Below, in pieces: positions 35,671 through 44,463 of a stretch of 64,000 bases of DNA (position 1 is its first letter; every line of letters starts with the position of its first letter). The stretch is from Enterobacteriaceae bacterium UBA7338. Lineage in GTDB: Bacteria > Pseudomonadota > Gammaproteobacteria > Enterobacterales > Enterobacteriaceae. The position numbers were made by a program, and so were the translations under genes. Under the pieces are notes generated by a model. It did not search any database and had not been told where the DNA came from. It saw nothing but the letters and a program-made list of their open reading frames with translations. The stretch lies in NCBI GenBank assembly GCA_002480085.1, contig DKPJ01000012.1, forward strand, positions 124,001-188,000. Reading direction: 5' to 3'.

Positions 35671-36759
35671 ATGAAAAAATATTTAGCGCTAGCCCTTATT
35701 GCGCCGTTGCTCATCTCGTGTTCCAGTTCCAATAAAAAGGGCGATAGCTATAACGAAGCCTGGGTAAAGGACACCAACGGTTTTGATATCCTGATGGGTC
35801 AGTTTGCCCATAACATCGAAAACATCTGGGGATTTAACGAAGTCCTGATTGCCGGTCCCAAGGACTACGTTAAGTATACCGACCAGTATCAAACCCGCAG
35901 CCACATCAACTTTGATGCCGGGACGATCACCATCGAGACCATTGCCGGTACCGAGCCGGCGGCGCACCTGCGCCAGGCGATTATCAAGACCCTGCTGATG
36001 GGCGACGATCCCGGCTCTATCGATCTCTACTCCGACGTTGATGATATCCAGATCTCTAAGCAACCGTTCCTCTATGGCCAGGTGGTGGATAACAACGGCG
36101 AGGCGATCCGCTGGCAGTGGCGCGCCGAGAAGTATGCCGACTATCTGCTGCAAAACCAGATGAAGAGCCGCACCAACGGCCTGAAGATCATCTACAGCGT
36201 GACCATTAATCTGGTGGCGAACCACCTCGACAAGCGTGCGCATAAGTACGTGGGCATGGTGCGCCAGTCGGCACGCAAGTATGGCGTGGACGAGTCGCTG
36301 ATTCTGGCGATTATGCAGACTGAATCCTCATTCAACCCCTACGCGGTCAGCCGTTCCGATGCGCTGGGCCTGATGCAGGTGGTGCAGCACAGCGCCGGTA
36401 AGGATGTCTTCCGGGCGCAGGGTCGTTCCGGCATGCCGGACCGCGGCTTCCTGTTCGATCCTGCCAGCAATATCGATACCGGTACCGCCTATCTGGCGAT
36501 GCTGAGCAACGTCTACCTCTCCGGCATCAGCAACCCCACCTCACGCCGCTACGCGGTGATCACCGCCTACAACGGCGGCGCGGGCAGCGTGCTGCGGGTC
36601 TTCTCTAATGACAAGGTGCAGGCGGCAAACATCATCAACAACATGTCGCCGGGCGATGTGTATGAGACGCTCACCACTCGCCACCCGTCGGCTGAGTCGC
36701 GCCGCTACCTTTACAAGGTCAATACGGCGCAGAAGGGGTATCGTGGGGGCAGGATTTAA
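35671..36759 (+). CDS. mltC: MltC, membrane-bound lytic murein transglycosylase C
   Basis: Outer-membrane lipoprotein that cleaves peptidoglycan glycan strands with 1,6-anhydro product. It has 362 residues. Lipobox LLISC with Cys 16; a DUF3393 N-terminal domain; an SLT domain from about 195 with the catalytic glutamate in MQTESSFNPYAVS and LGLMQV, AYNGGAGSVLRVF. I chose the second of two adjacent ATGs, matching E. coli MKKYLALALIAP. In E. coli nupG follows; here speC follows directly, convergent. Confidence 0.95.
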   Translation: MKKYLALALIAPLLISCSSSNKKGDSYNEAWVKDTNGFDILMGQFAHNIENIWGFNEVLIAGPKDYVKYTDQYQTRSHINFDAGTITIETIAGTEPAAHLRQAIIKTLLMGDDPGSIDLYSDVDDIQISKQPFLYGQVVDNNGEAIRWQWRAEKYADYLLQNQMKSRTNGLKIIYSVTINLVANHLDKRAHKYVGMVRQSARKYGVDESLILAIMQTESSFNPYAVSRSDALGLMQVVQHSAGKDVFRAQGRSGMPDRGFLFDPASNIDTGTAYLAMLSNVYLSGISNPTSRRYAVITAYNGGAGSVLRVFSNDKVQAANIINNMSPGDVYETLTTRHPSAESRRYLYKVNTAQKGYRGGRI

Positions 36760-36772
36760 GCCGTAATAAAAA

Positions 36773-36805
36773 CGCCGGGTGGCGCTGCGCTTACCCGGCC
36801 TACGC
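36773..36805. repeat. REP unit between mltC and speC
   Basis: CGCCGGGTGGCGCTGCGCTT followed by ACCCGGCCTACGC. It overlaps the last codons of speC by 6 bp and separates convergent genes. Confidence 0.85.
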
Positions 36806-38941
36806 CTGCTGTATGACGTATCCGTATAAACGCTTGATCCCGTCGGGGTCGGTTTCGCTATAGACCCCCTGCAGCTCCGGCGAGAAGCCCGGCAGCAGGT
36901 TGACCCCCTCCTCCAGCGCCAGGAAGTAACGCTGGACCGCCCCGCCCCAGATCTCACCCGGCACCACGCAGAGCACGCCCGGCGGATAGGGCAGCGCCCC
37001 CTCGGCGGCAATGCGCCCTTCCGCCTCGCTGATGCGCACCAGCTCTACGTTGCCACGAATAAATTCGCTGTTGGCATCCTGCGGATTCATCGCCACCGGC
37101 GGCAGACTCTGCTGGCGGAACATCGCCTTCTGCAGATCCTTCACGCCAAAGCTGACATAGAGATCGTGCATCTCCTGGCACAGCTCGCGCAGGGTGTAGT
37201 CGCGGTAGCGCACCGGATACTTATTGAAGATGGTCGGCAGCACGTCGGCCAGCGGCGTATCATCCTCAATATGCTGCTCGAACTGCGCCAGCATCGCCAC
37301 CAGCTGAGCGAGCTTATCCTCGCTCTCGGCGGGGGTCAGCAGGAAGAGGATCGAGTTGAGATCGCACTTCTCCGGCACGATGCCGTTCTCACGTAGGTAG
37401 TGGGCCAGAATAGTGGCCGGAATACCAAACTCGCTGTATTCGCCGGTCTCCGCGTCGATACCCGGCGTGGTCAGCAGCAGCTTGCAGGGATCGACAAAGT
37501 ACTGATCGCGGGCGTAACCCTCAAAGCCGTGCCACGCCGCGCCCGGCTCAAAGCTGAAGAAGCGGCGCTCGCTGGCGATGGCGTGAGTGGGATGATCCTG
37601 CCACGGACGCCCGGCCACCTCTGGCGGTACAAAGGGTTTGATCATCTTGCAGTTGGCGATGATCGCCTTGCGCGCCTCAATCCCAACCGCGACACACTCG
37701 GCCCACAGGCGACGGCCGCTCTCCCCTTCGTGAATTTTGGCGTTCACATCAAGGGCGGCGAACAGCGGATAGAACGGGCTGGTAGAGGCGTGAAGCATAA
37801 AGGCGTTGTTCAGCCGCTTGTGCGGGCAGAAGCGCGCCTGGCCGCGCAGGTGGTTATCTTTTTTGTGGATCTGCGAGGTCTGAGAGAAACCGGCCTGCTG
37901 CTTGTGCACCGACTGGGTAACAAAGATCCCCGGATCGTTCTCGTTAAGATCGAGCAGCAGCGGCGAGCAGTCCGCCATCATTGGGATAAACTGCTCGTAG
38001 CCCACCCACGCGGAGTCAAACAGCACGTAGTCACACAGCGCGCCGATCTTATCGATCACCTGGCGGGCGTTATAGATCGTGCCGTCGTAGGTGCCGAGCT
38101 GGATCACCGCCAGGCGGAACGGGCGTGGGGCATCGGCTTTTTCCGGCGCAACGGCGCGGATCCGCTCGCGCAGGTACTTCTCATCGAAACAGTGGGCGTC
38201 GATCCCGCCAATAAAGCCGAACGGGTTGCGGGCGGCCTCCAGGTAGACCGGCGTGGCCCCCGCCTGAATAAGCGCCCCGTGGTGGTTCGACTTATGGTTA
38301 TTGCGATCGAACAGCACCAGATCGCCGCGCGTCAGCAGTGCGTTAGTGACCACTTTGTTGGCCGCCGAGGTGCCGTTGAGCACGAAGTAGGTTTTGTCGG
38401 CGTTAAACACTTTGGCGGCAAATTTTTGCGCGTGCTTGGCGGAGCCTTCGTGGATCAGCAGATCCCCCAGCTTGACGTCGGCGTTGCACATATCGGCACG
38501 AAAGACGTTTTCGCCAAAGAAATCGAAGAACTGGCGGCCCGCCGGGTGCTTTTTGAAGAATGCGCCATGCTGATGGCCCGGACAGGCGAAGGTGCTATTA
38601 TCCATCGCCACGTACTGGCTCAGAGTGTCGAAAAACGGCGGCAGCAGGTTCTCTTCATAGCGGCAGGCGGCGGCTTCCAGCTCCAGCATCGCCTGCTCTC
38701 TGCCGTTAATCACCGCATCAACGCCTGCGGGCGTATCCTTCCCCTCGTCGGCAAACATAAACACCGGCAGGTTAAAGCCGGTGCGCTTGAGCAGGGCGAG
38801 GATGCCGCTCTGGCTCTCCGCCCGCGTAATGACGACTGCCGCCACATCGGTAAAGTCCGTGTTGTCCAGCGTCACTACTTCACGGTGCGTGGAGAGCGCA
38901 GAGACCAGCTCGCGGCCGGCGGCAATTTTCATCGTTTTCAT
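36800..38941 (-). CDS. speC: SpeC, constitutive ornithine decarboxylase
   Basis: PLP enzyme that converts ornithine to putrescine in the cytoplasm. It has 713 residues (E. coli 711). N-terminal wing domain, PLP-lysine motif SVHKQQAGFSQTSQIHKKDN, and CPGHQHGAFFKKHPAG early on. Closer to SpeC than to inducible SpeF by sequence and by its place next to yqgA. Its stop codon lies within a REP unit. Divergent from yqgA across 273 bp that probably contain a long leader. Confidence 0.95.
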   Translation of the reverse strand: MKTMKIAAGRELVSALSTHREVVTLDNTDFTDVAAVVITRAESQSGILALLKRTGFNLPVFMFADEGKDTPAGVDAVINGREQAMLELEAAACRYEENLLPPFFDTLSQYVAMDNSTFACPGHQHGAFFKKHPAGRQFFDFFGENVFRADMCNADVKLGDLLIHEGSAKHAQKFAAKVFNADKTYFVLNGTSAANKVVTNALLTRGDLVLFDRNNHKSNHHGALIQAGATPVYLEAARNPFGFIGGIDAHCFDEKYLRERIRAVAPEKADAPRPFRLAVIQLGTYDGTIYNARQVIDKIGALCDYVLFDSAWVGYEQFIPMMADCSPLLLDLNENDPGIFVTQSVHKQQAGFSQTSQIHKKDNHLRGQARFCPHKRLNNAFMLHASTSPFYPLFAALDVNAKIHEGESGRRLWAECVAVGIEARKAIIANCKMIKPFVPPEVAGRPWQDHPTHAIASERRFFSFEPGAAWHGFEGYARDQYFVDPCKLLLTTPGIDAETGEYSEFGIPATILAHYLRENGIVPEKCDLNSILFLLTPAESEDKLAQLVAMLAQFEQHIEDDTPLADVLPTIFNKYPVRYRDYTLRELCQEMHDLYVSFGVKDLQKAMFRQQSLPPVAMNPQDANSEFIRGNVELVRISEAEGRIAAEGALPYPPGVLCVVPGEIWGGAVQRYFLALEEGVNLLPGFSPELQGVYSETDPDGIKRLYGYVIQQA

Positions 38942-39214
38942 AAGCTATGGGTAACCGTTAGCCTCACCGCATGGTGAGAAGAGTCGGGATCGGCAACGTA
39001 CGGGCAGAGGATCGCATAACTATGCGATGCGTCTGGCGAGCAAATCGATGTGCCATCCAGCAGCCCCCCGTTGTTTAATAGAGAGTGGAAAGGAGAAATT
39101 TCGCGCAATCATGTCACTTTTAATCTGCCCATGCAACCCACAATCGGCGCTTAAAATCTGCCGTTTTTCGGCATACTATGCAGCTATATAAATCGATACT
39201 GCAGGAGAAACAGC

Positions 39215-39931
39215 GTGCTAACCGGACCCTTTATTAATGCCGCCGCCGTGCTGATTGGCGGGACAATTGGCGCAGTGCTGAGCCAGCGGCTGCCGGAGCG
39301 TGTGCGCACCTCCATGCCCGCCATCTTTGGCCTCTGCTCGCTCGGCATTGGCATTCTGCTGGTGGTGAAGTGCGTTAACCTGCCGGTGATGGTATTGGCG
39401 ACGCTGCTCGGCACGCTGATTGGCGAGGTATGCTACGTCGAACGCGGGATCGGCGGCGCGGTTAACGGTCTGCGCCGGCTGGTGCAGCGCGGCGGCAAGC
39501 AGGATGCCCCTGCTGCCCATGAGACCTTTATTCAGAGCCTGGTCGCGATCATTATCCTCTTCTGCGCCAGCGGCACCGGGATCTTCGGTGCGATGCGCGA
39601 GGGGATGACCGGCGATGCCAGCATCCTGATCGCCAAAGCCTTTCTCGATTTCTTTACCGCCGTGATTTTTGCCACCTCGCTGGGTATTGCGGTGGCGGCC
39701 ATCTCAATACCGATGCTGCTTATTCAGCTCAGCCTGGGGGCTTGCGCCACGCTGGTGATGCCCCTGACGACGCCTGGGATGATGGGCGATTTTACCGCCG
39801 TCGGCGGGATCCTGCTGCTGGCTACCGGGCTGCGGATCTGCGGCATTAAGATGTTTGCCGTCGCTAACATGCTGCCCGCGCTGGTTATTGCCATGCCGCT
39901 CTCCGCCGCCTGGACCGCATTTTTTGCCTGA
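39215..39931 (+). CDS. yqgA: YqgA, DUF554 membrane protein
   Basis: Inner-membrane protein of unknown function, 238 residues with about seven hydrophobic segments. It starts LTGPFINAAAVLIGGTIGA; GLCSLGIGILLVVKCVN is typical of DUF554. The start is GTG 39215 with CAGGAGA 7 bp upstream. Order speC-yqgA-tRNA-Phe is as in E. coli. Confidence 0.93.
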   Translation: MLTGPFINAAAVLIGGTIGAVLSQRLPERVRTSMPAIFGLCSLGIGILLVVKCVNLPVMVLATLLGTLIGEVCYVERGIGGAVNGLRRLVQRGGKQDAPAAHETFIQSLVAIIILFCASGTGIFGAMREGMTGDASILIAKAFLDFFTAVIFATSLGIAVAAISIPMLLIQLSLGACATLVMPLTTPGMMGDFTAVGGILLLATGLRICGIKMFAVANMLPALVIAMPLSAAWTAFFA

Positions 39932-40036
39932 TAAGGGGTGCAGAAACGGTAAAGTGGTGATAGATTGTGCAGTCTGCAACGATTTAGATAAATTTCGTTG
40001 ACGACACGAGGCGAATCGGTTTTAATGCGCCCCGTT

Positions 40037-40112
40037 GCCCGGATAGCTCAGTCGGTAGAGCAGGGGATTGAAAATCCCCGTGTCCTTGGTTCGATTCCGA
40101 GTCCGGGCACCA
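40037..40112 (+). tRNA. pheV: tRNA-Phe (GAA)
   Basis: A 76-nt cloverleaf with acceptor GCCCGGA/TCCGGGC, D-loop AGCTCAGTCGGTAGAGC, anticodon GAA at 40070-40072, T-arm GGTTCGATTCC and encoded ACCA. Its place after yqgA marks it as pheV, a common integration site for genomic islands. Accessory DNA begins after it. Confidence 0.98.
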
Positions 40113-40121
40113 CTTATTCTT

Positions 40122-40148
40122 AACCCTCGCCTGCGGCGGGGGTTTTTT
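40122..40148 (+). terminator. Terminator after tRNA-Phe
   Basis: Stem AACCCTCGCC with GGCGGGGGTT and a 3-nt loop TGC, then six T. It lies 9 bp after the tRNA. Confidence 0.9.
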
Positions 40149-40609
40149 CGTTCTGGAGAACGGACTCTCCATCGAACTGCACTCTCCTACCGTTGTCGCC
40201 ACTCTCTGCCCTACCTCTAACAGGCCGTCCGGGTCTACTTAGCAACAATGAAAATAATATTACGGTTAACTTTATAAATTAATATAGATCACAGAGAAGA
40301 GCATTTTACTGAACTCCTTACCGTTACCGATATAACAAAAAAAATACCGTCCTAACCCCCTCACCTATAATGCCATTAACACCACAGCAATATAAAATAT
40401 TCATCTTGCGTCAACCTCTCAGTTAATAGCATCTATTTTCAATGACGCTTTGCTTAGCAATGAGGCCACAGGTAATTAGAGCCAGAAATTAACCCCGAGA
40501 GAACAATACTACCAACTTTACCAGGCAGCAAAATGCTTGCCTGAACGGCTCGCCTATGGGATGATATGCAGCCTTAAGCTCCCGACATTCCTCAAGATTA
40601 GATAACCCC
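40149..40609. other. Gene-free start of the accessory region
   Basis: About 460 bp, A/T-rich from about 40240 on, without a convincing gene on either strand. It presumably carries the promoter of the glycosyltransferase genes; no strong hexamer pair could be fixed. I found no integrase and only one GATC here, so no sign of Dam-dependent phase switching. Confidence 0.6.
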
Positions 40610-41923
40610 ATGCCAATACTAAAAAGTTGTATAAAAGCAGCGCTCCCGCAAGTTGTTTTGGCCACGCTAGGACTGATAATCACCTTACGAGCATTCTTTC
40701 CTGGATTAGTCAGCAGCGACGCATTGGATCAATACCAGCAAGGGACAAGTTTTATTTTCAATGATTGGCACCCACCGATCATGGGTTTTATCTGGGCCAT
40801 CACCAATGACTGGATACCTGGACCATTTGGGATGCTGTTACTTGAATGTATTTTGTATTGGGGAGCTTTGTTACTCCTGTCCCTCTCCATCCCCCAGACC
40901 CATAGAAAGCTCTCAATAGCCGTTCTTGTCGTTGGCTTTATGCCGTTTACAGTCGGTACACTTGGTCATATATGGAAAGATGTACTTCATGGGGTCACCT
41001 GGCTCTGTGCCGTAGGGCTTATTGCTGTGGCCGATGCGCGAAAGGAAGGACGACAGAAAAAACTTCTGCTTCTGGCTGGATTTTTACTCTTGATCGGAAG
41101 CATGACCCGCTTCAATGCGGTATTTGGTCTGTTACCACTGGTCTGGTTGCTTTTCAATAAAACCAAAATTTACGCAGCGAAAAAATGGATAATTATTTTT
41201 TTCATTTTCCCGGCGTTTACCGTTCTATCAACGGCAGCCTTTAACTATGGCTTTTTAAATTCCACGAAATCTCATGTATACCAGTCACTGATAGTTTTCG
41301 ATATTGGTGGGATTTCCCATTTTACTGAGAAAGACTATTTTAAAGAAGAGTGGCATAGCGATGAAAAAAGCGAGTTTCTTACAACCTGCTATCATGCCAG
41401 CGCATGGGACGGGTACGCCTGGGGGCCTTGTGGTTTTGTTCTACAGAAACTACTCACTTCAGGCTCCTGGAGTGACGGCTCGTTAATGAAAAAGTGGCTT
41501 AGCGCCATTTACGATGAGCCAGGCGCCTACCTGAAGCACCGATTCGGAAATTACATGAGGCTGTTATGGCATCCAAATTCCGTTCTGGAAGATCAAACGG
41601 CAAATAATACGCTGGGCTTTAAGTATGAAAAAACAGGTCTGTTCAGAGTGCTCCAGGCGACAACGAACTTACTTAAGCATACGCCCTTTTTCAAACCCGG
41701 ATTCTGGCTTATCGCCTCCTTGCTATTTACGCTGTATGGCCTATTTGCCCGCAAAAGTTTTTCCAGGGATATTTTTCTTGCATTGAACATGTCAAGCTTC
41801 CTGTATCTTCTTGCGTACCTTTTCGTCGGTGTTGCCTCAGATTTTAGATACGCATACTGGTCAATTCTGGCAACGTCAGCAAGCTTGCCGTTTGTCTTAC
41901 TGTATAAAAAAACAACGAAATAA
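40610..41923 (+). CDS. Polytopic GT-C-type glycosyltransferase, serotype-specific Gtr
   Basis: A 437-residue membrane protein with about ten hydrophobic segments, basic and A/T-rich. An early acidic motif SDALDQYQQGTSFIFNDWHP between the first helices fits the GT-C fold, which takes sugar from undecaprenyl phosphate on the periplasmic side. Next to gtrB and gtrA this is the variable gene that transfers glucose (or another hexose) to O-antigen repeats. Linkage and acceptor cannot be read from sequence. It is first in the operon, whereas phage clusters usually have it last. Confidence 0.75.
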   Translation: MPILKSCIKAALPQVVLATLGLIITLRAFFPGLVSSDALDQYQQGTSFIFNDWHPPIMGFIWAITNDWIPGPFGMLLLECILYWGALLLLSLSIPQTHRKLSIAVLVVGFMPFTVGTLGHIWKDVLHGVTWLCAVGLIAVADARKEGRQKKLLLLAGFLLLIGSMTRFNAVFGLLPLVWLLFNKTKIYAAKKWIIIFFIFPAFTVLSTAAFNYGFLNSTKSHVYQSLIVFDIGGISHFTEKDYFKEEWHSDEKSEFLTTCYHASAWDGYAWGPCGFVLQKLLTSGSWSDGSLMKKWLSAIYDEPGAYLKHRFGNYMRLLWHPNSVLEDQTANNTLGFKYEKTGLFRVLQATTNLLKHTPFFKPGFWLIASLLFTLYGLFARKSFSRDIFLALNMSSFLYLLAYLFVGVASDFRYAYWSILATSASLPFVLLYKKTTK

Positions 41924-41938
41924 TTGAATGAGGTTAGT

Positions 41939-42895
41939 ATGTATTATCGTGGTCAGCATGTGGCGTTAATCGTTCCCTGTTACAACGAAGAAGCAGCAAT
42001 CGAAGCAGTAGTTCATGGGTTTCGTGATGCCATGCCAGAGATTGATGTCTACGTTTTTGATAACAACTCGACGGATCGAACAGTTCAGGTTGCGACAAAT
42101 GCCGGAGCCAAAGTTGTTTCTGTGCAGCTGGCAGGAAAAGGAAATGTTGTGCGCCGCATGTTTGCCGATGTCGATGCTGACATTTATGTCATGGTAGATG
42201 GAGATGCTACGTATGATGCAGGTGCGGTCCGAAGCCTTGTCGATAAACTGCTGGATCACCATCTTGATATGGTAGTCGGCTGCAGAGAAACCAAAGAAGA
42301 AATTGCAGGAGAGGCCTACAGACATGGACATCAGTGGGGCAACTATGTTTTGACAAAGAGCGTCGTTAAGATGTTCGGAGGCAATTTCACTGACATGCTT
42401 TCTGGCTACCGGGCTTTCACGCGGAGATACGCAAAATCATTTCCCGCCCTTTCCAATGGCTTTGAAATTGAAACTGAGCTGACAGTACACGCTCTGGAGC
42501 TCCGTATGCCGTATGGAGAGGTAATGACAGCCTACGGAGCGCGCCCGGAAGGATCTGTTAGCAAGCTGTCTACATATCGGGATGGCTGGAGAATATTAAA
42601 AACGATCGGCCAGCTCTATATCAGCGAACGTCCTTTTGCCTTCTTTGGTATTTGTGCCTTGGTTCTGGCATTGATATCAATATTGCTTGGATTCCCGCTG
42701 CTGACGGAGTATCTACGTAATGGGCTTGTGCCGCGGTTGCCAACTGCCGTACTGGCAGCATCGATCATGATGTCTGCGGCGTTATCATTCGTTTGCGGGT
42801 TAATCCTGGACAACGTGACCCGTGGCCGGCACGAAACGAAACGATTGGTCTATCTCGCGATCCCAAGACCGCGTGTGGATGCAAAGAAAAAATGA
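41939..42895 (+). CDS. gtrB: GtrB, undecaprenyl-phosphate glucosyltransferase
   Basis: GT2-family enzyme that makes undecaprenyl-phosphate-glucose on the cytoplasmic face. It has 318 residues. N-terminal GT-A domain: VALIVPCYNEEAAIEAVV, then MVDGDATYDAGAV with the metal-binding DxD; two C-terminal membrane helices (about 235-260 and 270-292). I chose ATG 41939 because GAGG lies 5 bp upstream; a TTG at 41924 is open. It overlaps gtrA by 4 bp. Confidence 0.88.
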   Translation: MYYRGQHVALIVPCYNEEAAIEAVVHGFRDAMPEIDVYVFDNNSTDRTVQVATNAGAKVVSVQLAGKGNVVRRMFADVDADIYVMVDGDATYDAGAVRSLVDKLLDHHLDMVVGCRETKEEIAGEAYRHGHQWGNYVLTKSVVKMFGGNFTDMLSGYRAFTRRYAKSFPALSNGFEIETELTVHALELRMPYGEVMTAYGARPEGSVSKLSTYRDGWRILKTIGQLYISERPFAFFGICALVLALISILLGFPLLTEYLRNGLVPRLPTAVLAASIMMSAALSFVCGLILDNVTRGRHETKRLVYLAIPRPRVDAKKK

Positions 42896-43293
42896 AAATT
42901 CTGAGAGAATTTTTTTTCTTCGGGATTAGTGGCGTTATTGGTTTCCTGGTTGATACCGCGGTGCTGTACCTTTTACGCGAATATTGCGGGCCATTCATTG
43001 CCCGTGGTTTCTCATTTTGCGCCGCCGTTTTCGTGACCTGGCTCTTCAATCGCGCTATTACGTTCAAGCAAAAGCGCTCAGGGATGAAGCCGAAAAACGA
43101 ATTTTTTTCATATTTATTTCTTATGCTGGGTGGTGGCGTAGTCAATTATGCCGTCTACAGTTGGCTTATCACCGCATATAAAATAGCGCTGGAAAATCCG
43201 GTTATCGGTGTTGCAGCAGGAAGTATCGCTGGCATGGTAGTCAATATCGCGACGTCAAAGTTTATCTTGTTTCGCAAAGATGCAGGCTCGTAA
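42892..43293 (+). CDS. gtrA: GtrA, lipid-linked glucose flippase
   Basis: Small four-helix GtrA-family membrane protein that flips undecaprenyl-phosphate-glucose to the periplasm. It has 133 residues. It begins LREFFFFGISGVIGFLVDTA; FNRAITF and the end TSKFILFRK fit the family. ATG 42892 overlaps the gtrB stop (ATGA). Last gene of the cluster, followed by a hairpin terminator. Confidence 0.88.
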   Translation: MKILREFFFFGISGVIGFLVDTAVLYLLREYCGPFIARGFSFCAAVFVTWLFNRAITFKQKRSGMKPKNEFFSYLFLMLGGGVVNYAVYSWLITAYKIALENPVIGVAAGSIAGMVVNIATSKFILFRKDAGS

Positions 43294-43363
43294 CTATTCT
43301 GGCCGTCTTAGTGTCATTAAGGCCTTTTTACCCGCTATCGATTGATAATCCTGAAGGCCAGAG

Positions 43364-43398
43364 GCCGCCCCTGCCGCAAAGCAGAAGGCGGCTTTATT
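43364..43398 (+). terminator. Probable terminator of the gtr genes
   Basis: GCCGCC-C-CTGC (43364-43374) pairs with GCAG-AA-GGCGGC (43381-43392) around a CGCAAA loop, followed by TTTATT. A strong two-part stem, though the T run is short. Confidence 0.6.
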
Positions 43399-43417
43399 CA
43401 GGGATTTCCTGTCTACG

Positions 43418-43606
43418 TCACTCCAGATCCAGCGTGGCTTTCACCCGCTGCCAGCTCTCCATCGAAAGTGCACCCGTTCGGTACGCGCCCACGGGTCACC
43501 CCCAGAGAAGCGGCGCTATGTGCGTTTTAATAACGTGCATGTTGCGGTCAGACCATCCTTCCCCTTTAATCACAAATCTGCCATCGTTCATCTGGTAGAT
43601 TGTCAT
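43418..43606 (-). pseudogene. Decayed small gene, probable phage remnant
   Basis: On the minus strand, an ATG (43606) behind AGGAG opens a 63-codon frame beginning MTIYQMNDGRFVIKGEGW and ending MESWQRVKATLDLE. It is broken by one in-frame TGA at 43498-43496. The look (small, AGGAG-led, beside gtr genes) is that of lambdoid-phage accessory genes. I do not recognise the family. It could instead be two tiny genes, 36 codons and 24 codons. Confidence 0.4.
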
Positions 43607-43753
43607 GACGATTTAGCTCCTGTTGGTTTCACGGGAAATGAACGTGAATAGAGAAAGGTGTCTTATAAAGGACGCTAAATAAATAGAGTAAGGACATTTT
43701 TATTTGGTCCGTCACCTGCAATTACATTACTTACGACCATCCCGGCTGCGCCC

Positions 43754-43769
43754 TGTACTTTTAAGTACA
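43754..43769. promoter_or_regulatory. Perfect palindrome upstream of the fimbrial operon
   Basis: TGTACTT-TT-AAGTACA, 7-bp perfect arms, lies about 80 bp before the fimbrial subunit ATG. It is a candidate operator for a dimeric regulator. The regulator is unknown; the CRP-like protein encoded at 48849 is one candidate. Confidence 0.45.
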
Positions 43770-43847
43770 CTTAAAACTCTTTCATGCGAATAGGGATAAC
43801 GATACTCTCACCCTGCTATATTTCACGTTTAAATTCGAGAGAGAATC

Positions 43848-44390
43848 ATGAAACAAAAAATAATTTCTATATTGCTTGGCTCTACCGTTGTCTTATCCGC
43901 TGCAAATTGCTTCGCGAATAGCGGAACTGCTAATATCCATTTTAAAGGCACGGTGGCTAACATGAGCTGTACAGTGCAAGTTAATAACGCATCCGGAGAT
44001 GCTTCTCTGGAAATGGGAACGATTGACCTCTCTCAGGTGGCTGTAGGAGGGGCCAGCGATCCTTATTCATTTGAAATAGAGTTAACGGGTTGCCCATCAA
44101 GTATGAAAAATGCTGAAGTGACCTTTATGGGCACGCCCTCTACGGATAATCAATATTTTTCCGTAAATGGTACAGATGACAGTCTTGGCCTGGCCATATC
44201 AGATACCTCCAGCGGACAAAGTGCAACTACGATCCCTGTTTTACCCAATGTATTGGATTCGTCGGGAATGCTCAAAGAGGGTACTAACGGCTTTAAAGGA
44301 ACCTATACTGCACAACTGGTTAAATTGAAAGAGGATGTTACCAATACCTCTTTTGATGTTTCCACGTCAGTTAACATTGCCTATATGTGA
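43848..44390 (+). CDS. Major fimbrial subunit, type-1 (FimA) family
   Basis: Pilin assembled by donor-strand exchange. It has 180 residues with signal peptide KQKIISILLGSTVVLSAANCFA, an N-terminal strand rich in alternating hydrophobics (TANIHFKGTVAN), a Cys pair (about 41 and 80) and the pilin end VNIAYM with penultimate Tyr. GAGAG precedes ATG 43848. First gene of the chaperone-usher operon. Which adhesin class it belongs to cannot be told by eye. Confidence 0.88.
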   Translation: MKQKIISILLGSTVVLSAANCFANSGTANIHFKGTVANMSCTVQVNNASGDASLEMGTIDLSQVAVGGASDPYSFEIELTGCPSSMKNAEVTFMGTPSTDNQYFSVNGTDDSLGLAISDTSSGQSATTIPVLPNVLDSSGMLKEGTNGFKGTYTAQLVKLKEDVTNTSFDVSTSVNIAYM

Positions 44391-44463
44391 TATTTTTATT
44401 TCAAGTGGCGTATTTACAGAATATACGCCACTCCTATTATCTAAAACAATTGCGATAAATTTT

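Noticed and set aside
36800..38941. SpeF (inducible ornithine decarboxylase) instead of SpeC
   Set aside because: Sequence is nearer SpeC, the neighbours are mltC and yqgA, and no potE lies beside it.
40149..40609. Dam/OxyR phase-variation control of the gtr genes, as in Salmonella
   Set aside because: Only one GATC was seen in the upstream region; the known switch needs paired GATC sites.
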